Positions 1 to 8,708 of a stretch of 64,000 bases of DNA are shown one piece after another. Location: assembly GCA_963805495.1 (NCBI GenBank), contig CAWDUQ010000001.1, positions 620,001-684,000 of the forward strand, given 5' to 3'. Under the pieces are notes generated by a model. It saw nothing but the letters and a program-made list of their open reading frames with translations. It did not search any database and was not told where the DNA came from. The DNA is from DAHUXD01 sp963805495. Lineage in GTDB: Bacteria; Acidobacteriota; Thermoanaerobaculia; UBA5066; Gp7-AA6. The translations under genes were made by a program, and so were the position numbers. How positions within the stretch are numbered: position 1 is the stretch's first letter; the number at the start of each line of letters is the position of its first letter.

Positions 1-986
1 CGCGCCTCCTGCGGAAAGGCGGGGGAGCCGTCGCCGCGCATCGCGGCGAGGATGGAGGCCCGGGAAGCGAGGCGGCGTCCGTCGGGTGCGCCCGGCGCGA
101 GCGTCGCGACGCGGGCGCTCGCCGCGGAGAGCCGCGCTCCCAGCCGGGCGAGCTCCTCGGCCTTGCCGAGGGCGAGCAGGTAGCGTCCGATCGCGAGCGA
201 GGACTCGCCGGCGTGCTCGGCGGCCGAGCGCAGGACCGACGGGTCTTCGGCCGTCTCGAGAAGTCCGAACCAGGCGTTCGCCTCCTGCAGCAGGCCGGCG
301 AGCGAAGTCGGCCGGTCGCGGTACTGCACCCGCAGGATCCCGGCCCGGGCCCGTTCGCGGGTCCGGGCGCGCTCCGCGCCGGTGTCGCCACCGAGCTCGT
401 CGACGGCCCGCTGGAAGGCCGCCCCGTCGTAGAAGCCGCGCGTTCCGGAGGGGCCGGTCCGTTCGCTCAGGCCGAGCTCGGCGCGGTACGGCCCGCCCGA
501 GGCAGCGAGCGCTTCGAGCGTCTCGCCGAGCAGCACCTCGACGTCGGGGTCCGGCGTCTTCGCCTCGCGCAGCCTCTGCGCGGCGCGATCCAGCAGGCCG
601 GCCGCGAGGAGCCGCTGGGTCTCGTTGTTGGCGAAGGCCCGGCCGACGACCACGAGCTCGCGTGTCGCGTCGGGGGACTGCGGAAAGATCACGACGAGCT
701 GGCCGGAAATCCAGCCGGCCGGCAGTCCCTTGCCCTCGACCTTCAGGAACCGGTCGCGCGTTTCGAGGAGCGTCAGACGTGTGGCCTGGGGCACACGCGC
801 CAGGATCTTCGCCTCGCGCGACGGCCTTTCGCGCAGCAGCGCCTCGCGCGGAGTGGTGAAGACGTCGGAGCCGGCCGGGGCGCCCCGTGTCTCGGCCGCG
901 GCGTAGCCGCAGGCGCCGGCGATGCCGAGCGAAAGGATGAGCGCGATCAGGAGACGGGGAACGAAGGCCCTTGCAAGCTCTTTCAT
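1..986 (-). CDS. SH3-like domain secreted protein (3' part beyond window)
   Basis: The gene runs off the left edge, so only the first 328 residues are visible. It starts at an ATG preceded by AGGAGG. The first 30 residues form a hydrophobic export signal (a run of Leu/Ile/Ala ending near AGACGYAAA); a Cys lies there but the lipobox is not canonical. Residues 40-100 resemble a bacterial SH3 domain (reading ...ALLRERPSREAKILARV...), typical of envelope proteins that bind peptidoglycan or partners. The rest is Ala/Leu/Glu-rich helical sequence. It lies 41 nt downstream of the SPFH-protein gene on the same strand and is probably co-transcribed with it. Specific function unknown. Confidence 0.7.
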   Translation of the reverse strand, partial: MKELARAFVPRLLIALILSLGIAGACGYAAAETRGAPAGSDVFTTPREALLRERPSREAKILARVPQATRLTLLETRDRFLKVEGKGLPAGWISGQLVVIFPQSPDATRELVVVGRAFANNETQRLLAAGLLDRAAQRLREAKTPDPDVEVLLGETLEALAASGGPYRAELGLSERTGPSGTRGFYDGAAFQRAVDELGGDTGAERARTRERARAGILRVQYRDRPTSLAGLLQEANAWFGLLETAEDPSVLRSAAEHAGESSLAIGRYLLALGKAEELARLGARLSAASARVATLAPGAPDGRRLASRASILAAMRGDGSPAFPQEA

Positions 987-1027
987 GATTTCCTCCTTGG
1001 AGGTCGTGGGTTCGGTGTTCACGGCGT

Positions 1028-2341
1028 TCACTGTGCTGGCGTCCGGTGCGGCCTGCTCCGGCGGGCGGCCGCGAGCGCGGTCGTCGGCGCGGGCGGCGGC
1101 TCGGGTGCCGGAGCGACGGCGGGCTGTCCGGCGACGACCCGCCGGTAGACCTCGCCGGTGAAGGCGTCGCCGTCGATCGAGGGCGTCAGGATCACCTGGA
1201 CGCGGTCGGAGAGGCGGTCGGCGAAGGTCTTCGGGATCAGGAGCGGGTTGGCCGAGACGAGCTCGGCTTCGCGCGCGAGGCCCTCGAACTCGGCCTGCGC
1301 CTGGACGCGCGTCGCGTACGCCTCGGCGTCGGCCATCTCCCTGCGGCGCGCGGCGTCCGATTGCGACTGGATGCGCGAGGCTTCCGCGGCCGCCCGCGCG
1401 CGCTGGACGACCGACTGGCGTTCGGCCTCGGCCTCCAGCTTCTTCTGCTGGATCTGCTTCTCCTTGAGGGCCAGCACGTGCTTCATGGCATCGGCCTCGG
1501 CCCGCGCGGCGATCACGCGCTGCGCCGCCGCGGCTTCGGCTTCCTGAACCTGGCGCGCCTTCTGCGCCTCGGCGGTCAGCCGCGTCTCCTCCACCTCCTT
1601 GACCTTGCGCTTGAGCGTCACGTCGAGGCGCTCGGTCGACTGGACCTCGTCGACCATCGCGATGCGCCCCTTCTCGAACTCTGCCGGGAGGATGAGGTCG
1701 CCGATGAGGACCTCCTTGAGAACGACGCCGCTTTCGGCCAGGCGCTGGCGGGCCTCCACGGCCGCGACCGCCGCGAGCTCCTCGCGCTTCTCGGAGACGA
1801 GCCGGCCGACCTCGTAGCGCGGCGAGGCCGACCGGAAGGCGGCGAACAGGACCGGGGCCACGAGCTCGGTTCCGGGGTGGGGCGGCAGGTCCGACCAGTG
1901 CGCGAGCAGCCCCTTCCGGTCGACGGCCCAGCGGGCCTGGACCGTCACGCGGGCGAGGACGCCTTCCTTCGTCGTCAGGTTGAACCCGGCGGCGTCCCCC
2001 GAGAGGATCTGGTCCGAGACCCGGACCGGGTGGATCTCGTAGATCGCCGGCGGCCGGAAGTGTGTCCCGGGCTCGAGTGCTTCGACCGAGCCCGTGAAGC
2101 GGTTGGCGCAGACGCCGACGAACCCGGCCGGGACCCCGCGCAGGCTCGCCTGCGCCGCGCGCCAGGCGAGCACGGCGGCTGCCGCGAGGAGGAGGAGCCG
2201 GAGGGTCCGGCGCGGGACGCGGCGCGGCGCGCCGAAGTCGATCCCGGGAATCTTCCCCAGCAGGCGGCGCCAGGACAGGGCCGCCTCCGGTTGGACGGGA
2301 TCGTCGGGCTGCGGTGTGTCGTCCAGGCTGAAGTGTTCCAT
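1028..2341 (-). CDS. SPFH/Band 7 (prohibitin/flotillin-like) membrane protein
   Basis: A 437-residue protein with one membrane segment near residues 45-65 (run of Leu/Ala), an SPFH domain at about 75-270 and a long Ala/Glu/Arg-rich coiled coil at about 245-370, with many AEA/QEAEA repeats. SPFH proteins form oligomeric scaffolds at the membrane that organise proteases or signalling proteins. I chose the ATG at 2341 because GAGG sits 5 nt before it; a TTG 17 codons upstream is possible. The protein ends in a Pro/Ala-rich tail. Its partner is the SH3-like gene directly downstream. The family assignment is good; the exact role is not visible. Confidence 0.85.
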   Translation of the reverse strand: MEHFSLDDTPQPDDPVQPEAALSWRRLLGKIPGIDFGAPRRVPRRTLRLLLLAAAAVLAWRAAQASLRGVPAGFVGVCANRFTGSVEALEPGTHFRPPAIYEIHPVRVSDQILSGDAAGFNLTTKEGVLARVTVQARWAVDRKGLLAHWSDLPPHPGTELVAPVLFAAFRSASPRYEVGRLVSEKREELAAVAAVEARQRLAESGVVLKEVLIGDLILPAEFEKGRIAMVDEVQSTERLDVTLKRKVKEVEETRLTAEAQKARQVQEAEAAAAQRVIAARAEADAMKHVLALKEKQIQQKKLEAEAERQSVVQRARAAAEASRIQSQSDAARRREMADAEAYATRVQAQAEFEGLAREAELVSANPLLIPKTFADRLSDRVQVILTPSIDGDAFTGEVYRRVVAGQPAVAPAPEPPPAPTTALAAARRSRPHRTPAQ

Positions 2342-2497
2342 CTCGGCCTCGCTTTCCGTCCGCGGCGTGGCGGACGGGCGACGACACTTCAAGCAGCGTG
2401 CCCGGAAAATCGGTCCGCGGATCCGGGCGTGTGCTCTGAATCGAAGATTACAGTCTCAAATCGGAGTAGCAGTCTTGTGTCGGGTGGGATCTCGCCG

Positions 2498-2503
2498 TAT
2501 TCT
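2498..2503 (+). promoter_or_regulatory. -10 hexamer TATTCT, leaderless-type promoter
   Basis: TATTCT ends 6 nt before the ATG at 2510, and no Shine-Dalgarno sequence is present. This spacing places the transcription start at or next to the start codon. The same geometry recurs at several other genes in the window. Confidence 0.45.
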
Positions 2504-2509
2504 GCGCTC

Positions 2510-2926
2510 ATGTCCGCCGGGTCGCGCCGCAACGAGGAGGCGGCCTTCGCCGCCGAGAGGCTTCGCCACGACCTCGGCAAGGCCGTGCGCTTTTCGGCCC
2601 CGGAGGCACTCGAGCCGGACACCGAGGAACTTCGGGCGCGCCTCGCACGCGACGTCGCGGCGCCGCGCTCGGGACCGGAAGGGCCTCGGTCCGCGGCGGC
2701 GATCTTCGATGACTGGTCCGCCGGGTCGGCTCGCCTTTTCGCCGACAGTCCGGCGGCCGGATCGCTGCGGCGGATCGCGCGAGCGATCGAGGAAGTCCGG
2801 GGCCTTTCGGGCCGGCTCGCCGAACTCCCCCGCCCGGAGCTCGAGCGCCTCGACGCGCTGACGCGGGCGATCGCGGAGGAATGTCGCGTTCTCGCGGCCG
2901 GGGTCCGGACGCCGGAGGGCCCATGA
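2510..2926 (+). CDS. Small acidic/arginine-rich protein of a signalling operon
   Basis: A 138-residue soluble protein of mostly alpha-helical composition, with no membrane segment, Cys motif or domain I recognise. It is the first gene of a four-gene operon: its TGA overlaps the ATG of the sigma-54 activator gene (ATGA). The start follows a -10-like hexamer by 6 nt, so the transcript may be leaderless. Residues 40-135 could form a helical bundle, with charged heptads around LRRIARAIEEVRGLSGRL. A role as a phosphotransfer or anti-activator partner is possible from context only; no conserved His-phosphotransfer motif is evident. Confidence 0.65.
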   Translation: MSAGSRRNEEAAFAAERLRHDLGKAVRFSAPEALEPDTEELRARLARDVAAPRSGPEGPRSAAAIFDDWSAGSARLFADSPAAGSLRRIARAIEEVRGLSGRLAELPRPELERLDALTRAIAEECRVLAAGVRTPEGP

Positions 2927-4575
2927 CGGCGCGCCGGGGACGGCCGCGGGTCCTCGTCATCGATGACCAGCCGCGGACGGCCGAAGCCCTCGGGAGGCTC
3001 GCGGCGCGGGACCTGGATCTGGTGACCGTCGGGTCGGGCGCCTCCGCCCGGCCCTACGCGCGCTGCTGGAAGGAAGCCGCCCCGCTGCTGGACGCTCGCC
3101 GCCCGCTCCACGCCGTTGTGCTCGACGTCCGCTTCGATCGGCCGGACGAAGAGCTGCTTCCCGACGAGCGCGCCCTCGGCGAAGACGCGGCCGGTCGGCG
3201 GCGGCGCCGGGAGCGGCGCGACCGGCAGGGCGTCTACATCCTGGAACGGCTGCGCCGCCGCCGCCCGGACCTTCCGGTCCTCCTGACGACGGCGTACGAG
3301 GAGATTCCGTTCGAGGAGGCCGCCCTGGCGCTGCGCGCCGACGCGTTCACCTACGCGGTCGGCGAGGACGAGGCGTCGGCCGAGGGCATCGTTCGGACGC
3401 TGCGGCGGATCCTCGCCGAGAGCGACTCGCCCCCGAAGACGGGCCGCTTCTTCTGGGGGTCGAGCACCGCGATGCGGGAGCTTCGGCGCCGCGTCTCGGC
3501 GCTCGCGCCGACGCCGATGCCGCTGCTCGTGACCGGCCCGACCGGGACCGGCAAGAGCCTGCTCGCGCGCGACGTGATCCATTCGCTCTCGGGCCGGTCC
3601 GGCGCCTTCGTGCCCTTCGACTGCGCGACCGTGCCCGAGGGCCTTCTTCAGGCGGCGCTCTTCGGGGCCCTGCGCGGGTCATTCACCGGCGCCATCGCCG
3701 ACCGTCCCGGCGTGTTCGAGGCGGCCGCCGAAGGCACCCTCTTCCTCGACGAGGTCGAGAACCTGGCGGGCGACGCCCAGAAGATGCTGCTGACGGCCGT
3801 CAACGACGGGAAAATCCGCCGCCTCGGCGCGACGGCGGAGATTCCGCACTCGGCGCGCCTCGTCGCCGCCTCCAACTCGGACCTGGCGCGGAAAGTCTCC
3901 GACGGCAGTTTCCGCTCCGATCTTCTGATGCGCCTGAATCCTTCGCTCGCTCTGGAGCTTCCGCGGCTGTCCGAGCGCCGGGAAGACCTGCCCGAGCTCG
4001 CCCGCGCGACCGCCGCGGCATTCTTCGCCGACCTGCGCCACCGTCGGGCGATCGCCTCGCTCGTGCGGGCGTCGGGGGGGCCCGAGCCCTCAGGCGACTT
4101 CGCCCTCGCGCTCTCGGAGGACGAATCGCGGCGGGCGGAGACCCCGGTCACCTTCGTCCTCCCCCGCAAGGCCTGGGTGGCCATGGAACGGCATCCGTGG
4201 CCCGGCAACGTCCGGCAGTTCGAGATGGCGCTGGCGGATGCCCTCGCGGCCGCCGTATACGCGGGAGGAGGAGCGGCGATCGATGCCTCCGGCCGCGCAC
4301 GCATCGCGCTGGACGCGCGCCTGCTGTTCGACCTGCTCGCCGGCGCCCGCGCCGCCGAGGCCGGCGAGGGCCGCCTCGCGCTCGAGCGGCCGAAATCCTC
4401 GTCGGTGGCGGGATTTCGCCGGGAGCTCGAGCGCGTGGCGATGCGCTCGCTCTTCCGCGAGGCCCGCGGGGACTTCGAGCGGATGGCCGAGGCCATGACG
4501 GGCTCGCGGCGGGAGGCCCGGGCGGTGCGCCTGCGCTTCAACAAGATCGGGCTCTCCGCGCGGGACGACCGGTGA
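2923..4575 (+). CDS. Sigma-54-dependent response regulator with atypical receiver
   Basis: A 550-residue NtrC-type activator. Residues 8-165 are a receiver-like domain (VLVIDDQ near the N terminus, candidate acceptor Asp in VVLDVRFDR). It has a charged insertion of about 30 residues after the Asp and lacks the usual Lys near the end. The AAA+ domain has Walker A GPTGTGKS at about 205, a GSFTGA version of the sigma-54 contact loop at about 251, Walker B LFLDEVEN at about 272 and a FRSDLLMRL arginine-finger region. The C terminus (FNKIGLSARDDR) looks like a Fis-type helix-turn-helix. It would activate sigma-54 promoters in response to the operon's own sensor. It overlaps its neighbours at both ends. 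Confidence 0.9.
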   Translation: MTARRGRPRVLVIDDQPRTAEALGRLAARDLDLVTVGSGASARPYARCWKEAAPLLDARRPLHAVVLDVRFDRPDEELLPDERALGEDAAGRRRRRERRDRQGVYILERLRRRRPDLPVLLTTAYEEIPFEEAALALRADAFTYAVGEDEASAEGIVRTLRRILAESDSPPKTGRFFWGSSTAMRELRRRVSALAPTPMPLLVTGPTGTGKSLLARDVIHSLSGRSGAFVPFDCATVPEGLLQAALFGALRGSFTGAIADRPGVFEAAAEGTLFLDEVENLAGDAQKMLLTAVNDGKIRRLGATAEIPHSARLVAASNSDLARKVSDGSFRSDLLMRLNPSLALELPRLSERREDLPELARATAAAFFADLRHRRAIASLVRASGGPEPSGDFALALSEDESRRAETPVTFVLPRKAWVAMERHPWPGNVRQFEMALADALAAAVYAGGGAAIDASGRARIALDARLLFDLLAGARAAEAGEGRLALERPKSSSVAGFRRELERVAMRSLFREARGDFERMAEAMTGSRREARAVRLRFNKIGLSARDDR

Positions 4576-7127
4576 TCGCGGCGGCGGCCTTCGCGGTCCT
4601 GCTGGCGCAGGAAAATGCGTCGGCGGCCGCGGCGGCCCCGCCGGTCTCCGGCGACTGTTCCCGGGACTCGCAGACGCTCGCCGAACGCGCCGGAGCTCTC
4701 CTCGCGCCGCCGGGGCCGTCGGAGGAGGCGATCGCGCGCGCCCGGAGCCTTCTTCGGGCGGCGAGGCGTTCGGGCCGCTCGGTCGCCCTGGACCTGATGG
4801 CGGCCGATCTGGCGTTCGCCGCCGGCGACACCGAGGAGGGCGGCGACCTGCTCGCGGCGGCGGCCGAAGCCGACCCGCGCCTGGCGCTCGCGCCGCCGGA
4901 GCTCCTTCTCCTGGCGCGCCGGGCGGAAGAGCGGCGGCGCTGGCGCGAGGCGATGCAGCGGTACGATTCCCTGCGCAAGCTCCTCGCGGTCTCGGGCGAG
5001 CCGGCACCCTGGATCTCGCCGCACATCCGGGATCTCGAGATCGAAGCCCGGGCCGCGTCGATCGCGCCGCCCCCGCCCGGGCCGCCGGTCGAAGCGCGCC
5101 TGGCCCTCGCCGATGGCAGGCGCGCGCTCGCGTCCGGAAATCTGCGTGCCGCGCGCGAAAAGCTGCAGCTCGCGACGCGCCTTTCACCGGGATACGTCGA
5201 AGCCCTGCTCGCGCTGTCGGCGACGGAGACGCGTGCCGGGCGTCCGGCGGCGGCCCTGAGGGCGGCGCGCCGGGCCGTGGCCGCCGAGCCCGACCGTGTC
5301 GAGGCGATCTCGTCGCTCGGGAGTCTGCTCTGGGCCGAGCCCGACCGGCGCGCCAAGGAGGAGGCGCTCGGTCTCTTCGACCGCGCGGCGTCGCTGCGCC
5401 CGGGGGAGCCGGGGCTGCTGCGGATCGCGGCCGAGCGCTACGCCGAGATCGGCGATGCGCCGCGCGCCCTCGAGCGCCTCGAGCGGTATCTCGCGCAGGC
5501 GGGTCCGGGCGAGAAGGCGGAGCTCGCCCCGCTGCGGGACGCGTTGTCGCGGCGGGTGGCCGGTGCGGGCGACGCCGCCGGCGCGGCCGGGGACGCGGTC
5601 GCCGAGCCGGCCTCGGAGGCCGTCGATCGGTGGCGCAAGGCGCAGGTCCTGGCGGACGCCGGCGACCCGGAATCCCTGGCCGCCGCGCTCGCGCTGGCCT
5701 CCGAAGCCGAACGGCTCGATCCGGCGTTTCCGCAGGCGGCGGAGCTTTCGGCCTCGATCCACCGGCGGCTCGGCGACCGGGCGGCCGTCGAGAGCGCCCT
5801 CCTGCGCGCGATCCACGCCGATCCCGCGCGCGCCGCTGCCCGCGAAGAGCTCGCGCGGCTGCTCGACGAGGATGGGCAGCGCCGGGCCGACGCCGAAAGG
5901 GCCTGGCGTGCGGCGGCCGCGGCCGGATCCACCGAGGCGCTCGCGGCACTCGCACGCGCCGCGGAGGCGGGAGGACGAACCGGAGAGGCGCTGAGCTTTT
6001 ACCGGCGATATCGGGACGAGGCCCCGGCGGGTCTCCACGCCGCGGAGGCAGCCGAAGCCATCGCGCGGCTGGAAGCGTCCCGGGCGCGCGTGCACGGCGC
6101 GCTGGCCGTCCTCGCCGCGGCGGCCGCCGGCGCGGCGGCGTTCGTGCTCTACCGACGCCGGTCCGGCCGGACGCTCGAGGAGTTCCTGGTCGAGCACCCG
6201 GCGCGCGTCCATCGCGTGCGGCCGATCGTCGGGCGCCTGCGGCACGAGGCCCTCAAGCACGGCGGGCTTCTCCTGCCGGAAGCGGCGGAGCGGCTTCGCG
6301 ATTGCGACGCCGACGCGCGACGCGACGCGGCGCAGCGGATGCTCCGCCGCCTCTACGGCGAGTCGGGCGGGCAGGGCCTCGTGGCCGAGGCGCGCGCCGC
6401 CATGGCCGAGCTCTCGGCGGCCGCCCGGGAGGAGGGAACGAGGCTCAACCTCGAGCGGCGGGACCCGGCATTCTCGCGCCTCGCCCGCGGCCTCGACCTG
6501 CTGGAGCGAGCGCGCCCGGGCCTCGACCGGGTCGCCGGTTCGGGCGCGGCCCCGGAGGCCGTCGCCGCGCGGGCGGCGAAGCGGCTGTCGAAGGCGGCGC
6601 GGGAGTTCGCCCTCGCGTCGGGAGCGGGGATCGAGGGCATGCTCGACCGCGCCGCGGCGATGCCCGTGCGGCTCGACGCCCTGCAGGCCCTCCTCTCGCG
6701 CGTGGCGGCCGAAGCGGCCCTGCCCCGACCCCGTCTCGAGCCGATCGGGGCACTCGTCGAAGCCGGACGGCTCCCGAACGTCCGCGTCGCCCCGCTCGAC
6801 TGGGAGACCCTCTGGCGGAACCTGTTTGCCAACGCGATCGCCGGCGGGCGGGGCCGCGTCCCCGACCCGGTGCGGCTCGGCCTCTGGGCCGAGGAACGGC
6901 GCGACGCCGCGACGGGCGAGTTGAGACTCCGGATGGTGCTCGCCGACGATCTGCCCGGCGTCCTCACGACCGAAGAGCTGCGGTCCCGTCCCGCCGAGAG
7001 GGGATGGGGCGTGATCGCCGACCTGCTCCGCCGCAACGACGCGGCGTTCGAAATCGCGCCGGCGCCCGCAGCCGGTTACACGAAAGGCATCGCCCTCGAC
7101 CTGCCGGCGATCGAGGCCACGGCTTGA
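4572..7127 (+). CDS. TPR membrane protein with C-terminal histidine-kinase-like ATPase domain
   Basis: An 851-residue protein starting at a GTG that overlaps the upstream TGA. It has an N-terminal hydrophobic stretch, TPR-like Ala-rich helical repeats to about residue 500, one membrane segment near 507-527 followed by RRR, then a cytoplasmic region. The last 150 residues resemble a degenerate HATPase: an N-box-like WRNLFANAIAGGR, a G1-like ADDLPG and a G2-like GWGVIADLLRRN. I see no H-box with a phosphorylatable His. It sits between two receiver-domain genes and is the likely sensor of the system. It may be a kinase, a phosphatase or a pseudo-kinase scaffold. Confidence 0.75.
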   Translation: MIAAAAFAVLLAQENASAAAAAPPVSGDCSRDSQTLAERAGALLAPPGPSEEAIARARSLLRAARRSGRSVALDLMAADLAFAAGDTEEGGDLLAAAAEADPRLALAPPELLLLARRAEERRRWREAMQRYDSLRKLLAVSGEPAPWISPHIRDLEIEARAASIAPPPPGPPVEARLALADGRRALASGNLRAAREKLQLATRLSPGYVEALLALSATETRAGRPAAALRAARRAVAAEPDRVEAISSLGSLLWAEPDRRAKEEALGLFDRAASLRPGEPGLLRIAAERYAEIGDAPRALERLERYLAQAGPGEKAELAPLRDALSRRVAGAGDAAGAAGDAVAEPASEAVDRWRKAQVLADAGDPESLAAALALASEAERLDPAFPQAAELSASIHRRLGDRAAVESALLRAIHADPARAAAREELARLLDEDGQRRADAERAWRAAAAAGSTEALAALARAAEAGGRTGEALSFYRRYRDEAPAGLHAAEAAEAIARLEASRARVHGALAVLAAAAAGAAAFVLYRRRSGRTLEEFLVEHPARVHRVRPIVGRLRHEALKHGGLLLPEAAERLRDCDADARRDAAQRMLRRLYGESGGQGLVAEARAAMAELSAAAREEGTRLNLERRDPAFSRLARGLDLLERARPGLDRVAGSGAAPEAVAARAAKRLSKAAREFALASGAGIEGMLDRAAAMPVRLDALQALLSRVAAEAALPRPRLEPIGALVEAGRLPNVRVAPLDWETLWRNLFANAIAGGRGRVPDPVRLGLWAEERRDAATGELRLRMVLADDLPGVLTTEELRSRPAERGWGVIADLLRRNDAAFEIAPAPAAGYTKGIALDLPAIEATA

Positions 7128-7576
7128 CCGCGAAGGTCGTCCTGGTCGTCGAGGACGGGACCGAGTACGTCGAGGCCTTCGGCCGGCTCGCGGATGCGCG
7201 GGAGGTCCAGCTCCTGCGCGCGGCGGACGCGGTCGAGGCCCGGGCGGTTCTCGAACGCCGGCGCGTCGACGGAATCTTCTTCGACGTCGTCTTCGACCGG
7301 ACGCCGGAGGAGCGTCTCTGCGGGGAGCGCGCCGCCCTCCTCGCCCGGTTCGCCGGCGACGCGTCCCGCGTCCGGCAGCACCTCGCGCGGCACCAGGGCT
7401 TCTTCCTGGCGGACGCGCTGGCGGAGAATCTGCCCGCCGGTGCGCGGGTCGTGATCGCGCACGACTTCACGAGCGAACCCGCCCGCCTGGCGGTCCTGCG
7501 GGCGAAAGTGCCGGCCCTCGAGGGCGTCGACGAGGGCGCGCCGCTCTCGCGGGTGTTGGAGCGCCTGCTCGCCTAA
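7124..7576 (+). CDS. Stand-alone receiver-like domain protein
   Basis: A 150-residue single-domain protein starting with a TTG that overlaps the previous TGA. The pattern KVVLVVEDGTEYVEAF...GIFFDVVFDRTPEERL matches a response-regulator receiver: an acidic pocket near residues 9-10 and a candidate acceptor Asp near 50. It carries the same DVxFDRxxEE motif and about 30-residue insertion as the receiver of the sigma-54 activator four genes back. No output domain is present, so it may be a phosphate sink or an interaction partner. The conserved Lys is not obvious. The 3' end overlaps the convergent thioredoxin gene by 4 nt. Confidence 0.7.
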   Translation: MTAKVVLVVEDGTEYVEAFGRLADAREVQLLRAADAVEARAVLERRRVDGIFFDVVFDRTPEERLCGERAALLARFAGDASRVRQHLARHQGFFLADALAENLPAGARVVIAHDFTSEPARLAVLRAKVPALEGVDEGAPLSRVLERLLA

Positions 7577-8001
7577 CCCGCCTTCGCCTCGAGCCAGGAC
7601 TTCAGCGTCGCGCTCGGGACGAGGCCGGGCTGCTGGAACGCGAGCCGGCCCTCGCGGAAGACGGCGAAGTTGGGGATGCCGCGCACGTCGTAGCGCGCCG
7701 CGATCTCCGGATGGGCCTCGGTGTCGACCTTGAGAACCACCGCCCGACCGGCCATGTCGGCCGCGGTTTTCGCGACCTCGGGCGCGGCCATCTTGCAGGG
7801 GCCGCACCACTCTGCCCAGAAGTCGACGAGCACCGGGACGCGGGCCTTCCCGATCACCTCCCGAAAAATCTCGTCGTCGGCGTCGATCGGGCGCGCGACC
7901 GGGGAGATCGGCGTCTTGCAGCTTCCGCAGCGGCCCGCTTCCGCCAGCCTTCCGGCGGGCGATCGGTTCTTCTTTCCGCAGGCGGGACAGGTCAGGATCA
8001 T
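7573..8001 (-). CDS. trxC: Thioredoxin with N-terminal zinc ribbon (thioredoxin 2 type)
   Basis: A 142-residue cytosolic disulfide reductase. Residues 5-28 form a zinc ribbon with two CxxC pairs (CPAC and CGSC). The thioredoxin fold follows, with the active site WCGPC at 65-69, and GIPNFAVFREG supplies the cis-Pro loop. The zinc ribbon and the length are those of TrxC-type thioredoxins, which are often linked to oxidative stress. The gene is monocistronic and converges on the signalling operon. A -10-like TAGACT lies about 20 nt upstream of the start. Confidence 0.92.
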   Translation of the reverse strand: MILTCPACGKKNRSPAGRLAEAGRCGSCKTPISPVARPIDADDEIFREVIGKARVPVLVDFWAEWCGPCKMAAPEVAKTAADMAGRAVVLKVDTEAHPEIAARYDVRGIPNFAVFREGRLAFQQPGLVPSATLKSWLEAKAG

Positions 8002-8088
8002 CGGCGCGGCCGCGAGCCGAAAGTCTACGCCGGCGGGCCCGTAACCTGCCAGTCCGACCGGCGTCTCCCGGAAGCAGGGGAGGATTCC

Positions 8089-8706
8089 ATGCGCACCCTT
8101 GCCGCCGCCTTCGTTTTCACGGGCCTCACCGCCTCCGCCGTCTTCGCCGTGCCGCCGCGGGAGCAAAGCGACGCCTACGTGCTGGCGGTGGGCGACCGCT
8201 GGACGAGCGGAGACATCGACATCGACGAGCTCGCCGGGATGCGCGAGAGGCTCCCCGGCGACTTCCTGTGGTTTCGGCGCGCCGGGGCGGCCTACCGCGT
8301 CGACGACCCGACGATGCTCGCGAAGGCCTCGCGCTGCTTCGAGCCGCTGCGGGCCCTCGAGCCCGAGCAGGCGGCTCTTGAAGACAGGGAGGCTCGCCTC
8401 GATGCGAGGGAGGAGGCCCTCGATCGCGAGCAGGACGAAATCGACCGGGACTTCGAGGACCTCGACGCGGACGAGGAGGCCGGCATCGCGGTCGATGCGT
8501 CGGAGCGGGGCGAGCTCGAACGGCGTCGCGACGCGCTCGATACTCCCCGCCGGGAGCTCCGGGGGCGACAGCGCGAGCTCGATGCCGAGGAGCGAAAGCT
8601 CGACGCGCGCGAGGATGCTGTCGAAGCCGAGGCCGAAGCGGCTCTCTGGCGCCTCATCGACGAGACGATCGCGAGCGGCGCGGCGAAGAGGTGGCCGGCC
8701 CGCTGA
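8089..8706 (+). CDS. Secreted coiled-coil protein, unknown function
   Basis: A 205-residue protein with a clear Sec signal peptide (residues 1-20, ending SAVFA). A short globular part (to about 95) is followed by an almost continuous Glu/Arg/Asp-rich coiled coil of the type DAREEALDREQDEIDRD. A good Shine-Dalgarno (GGGGAGGA) precedes the ATG. No Cys or catalytic motif is visible. The protein is probably periplasmic and oligomeric. I do not recognise a family. Confidence 0.75.
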   Translation: MRTLAAAFVFTGLTASAVFAVPPREQSDAYVLAVGDRWTSGDIDIDELAGMRERLPGDFLWFRRAGAAYRVDDPTMLAKASRCFEPLRALEPEQAALEDREARLDAREEALDREQDEIDRDFEDLDADEEAGIAVDASERGELERRRDALDTPRRELRGRQRELDAEERKLDAREDAVEAEAEAALWRLIDETIASGAAKRWPAR

Positions 8707-8708
8707 GG

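Noticed and set aside
86..1148. Plus-strand open frames over the left end.
   Set aside because: They are antisense shadows of the SH3-like gene, whose minus-strand frame has a signal peptide and Shine-Dalgarno.
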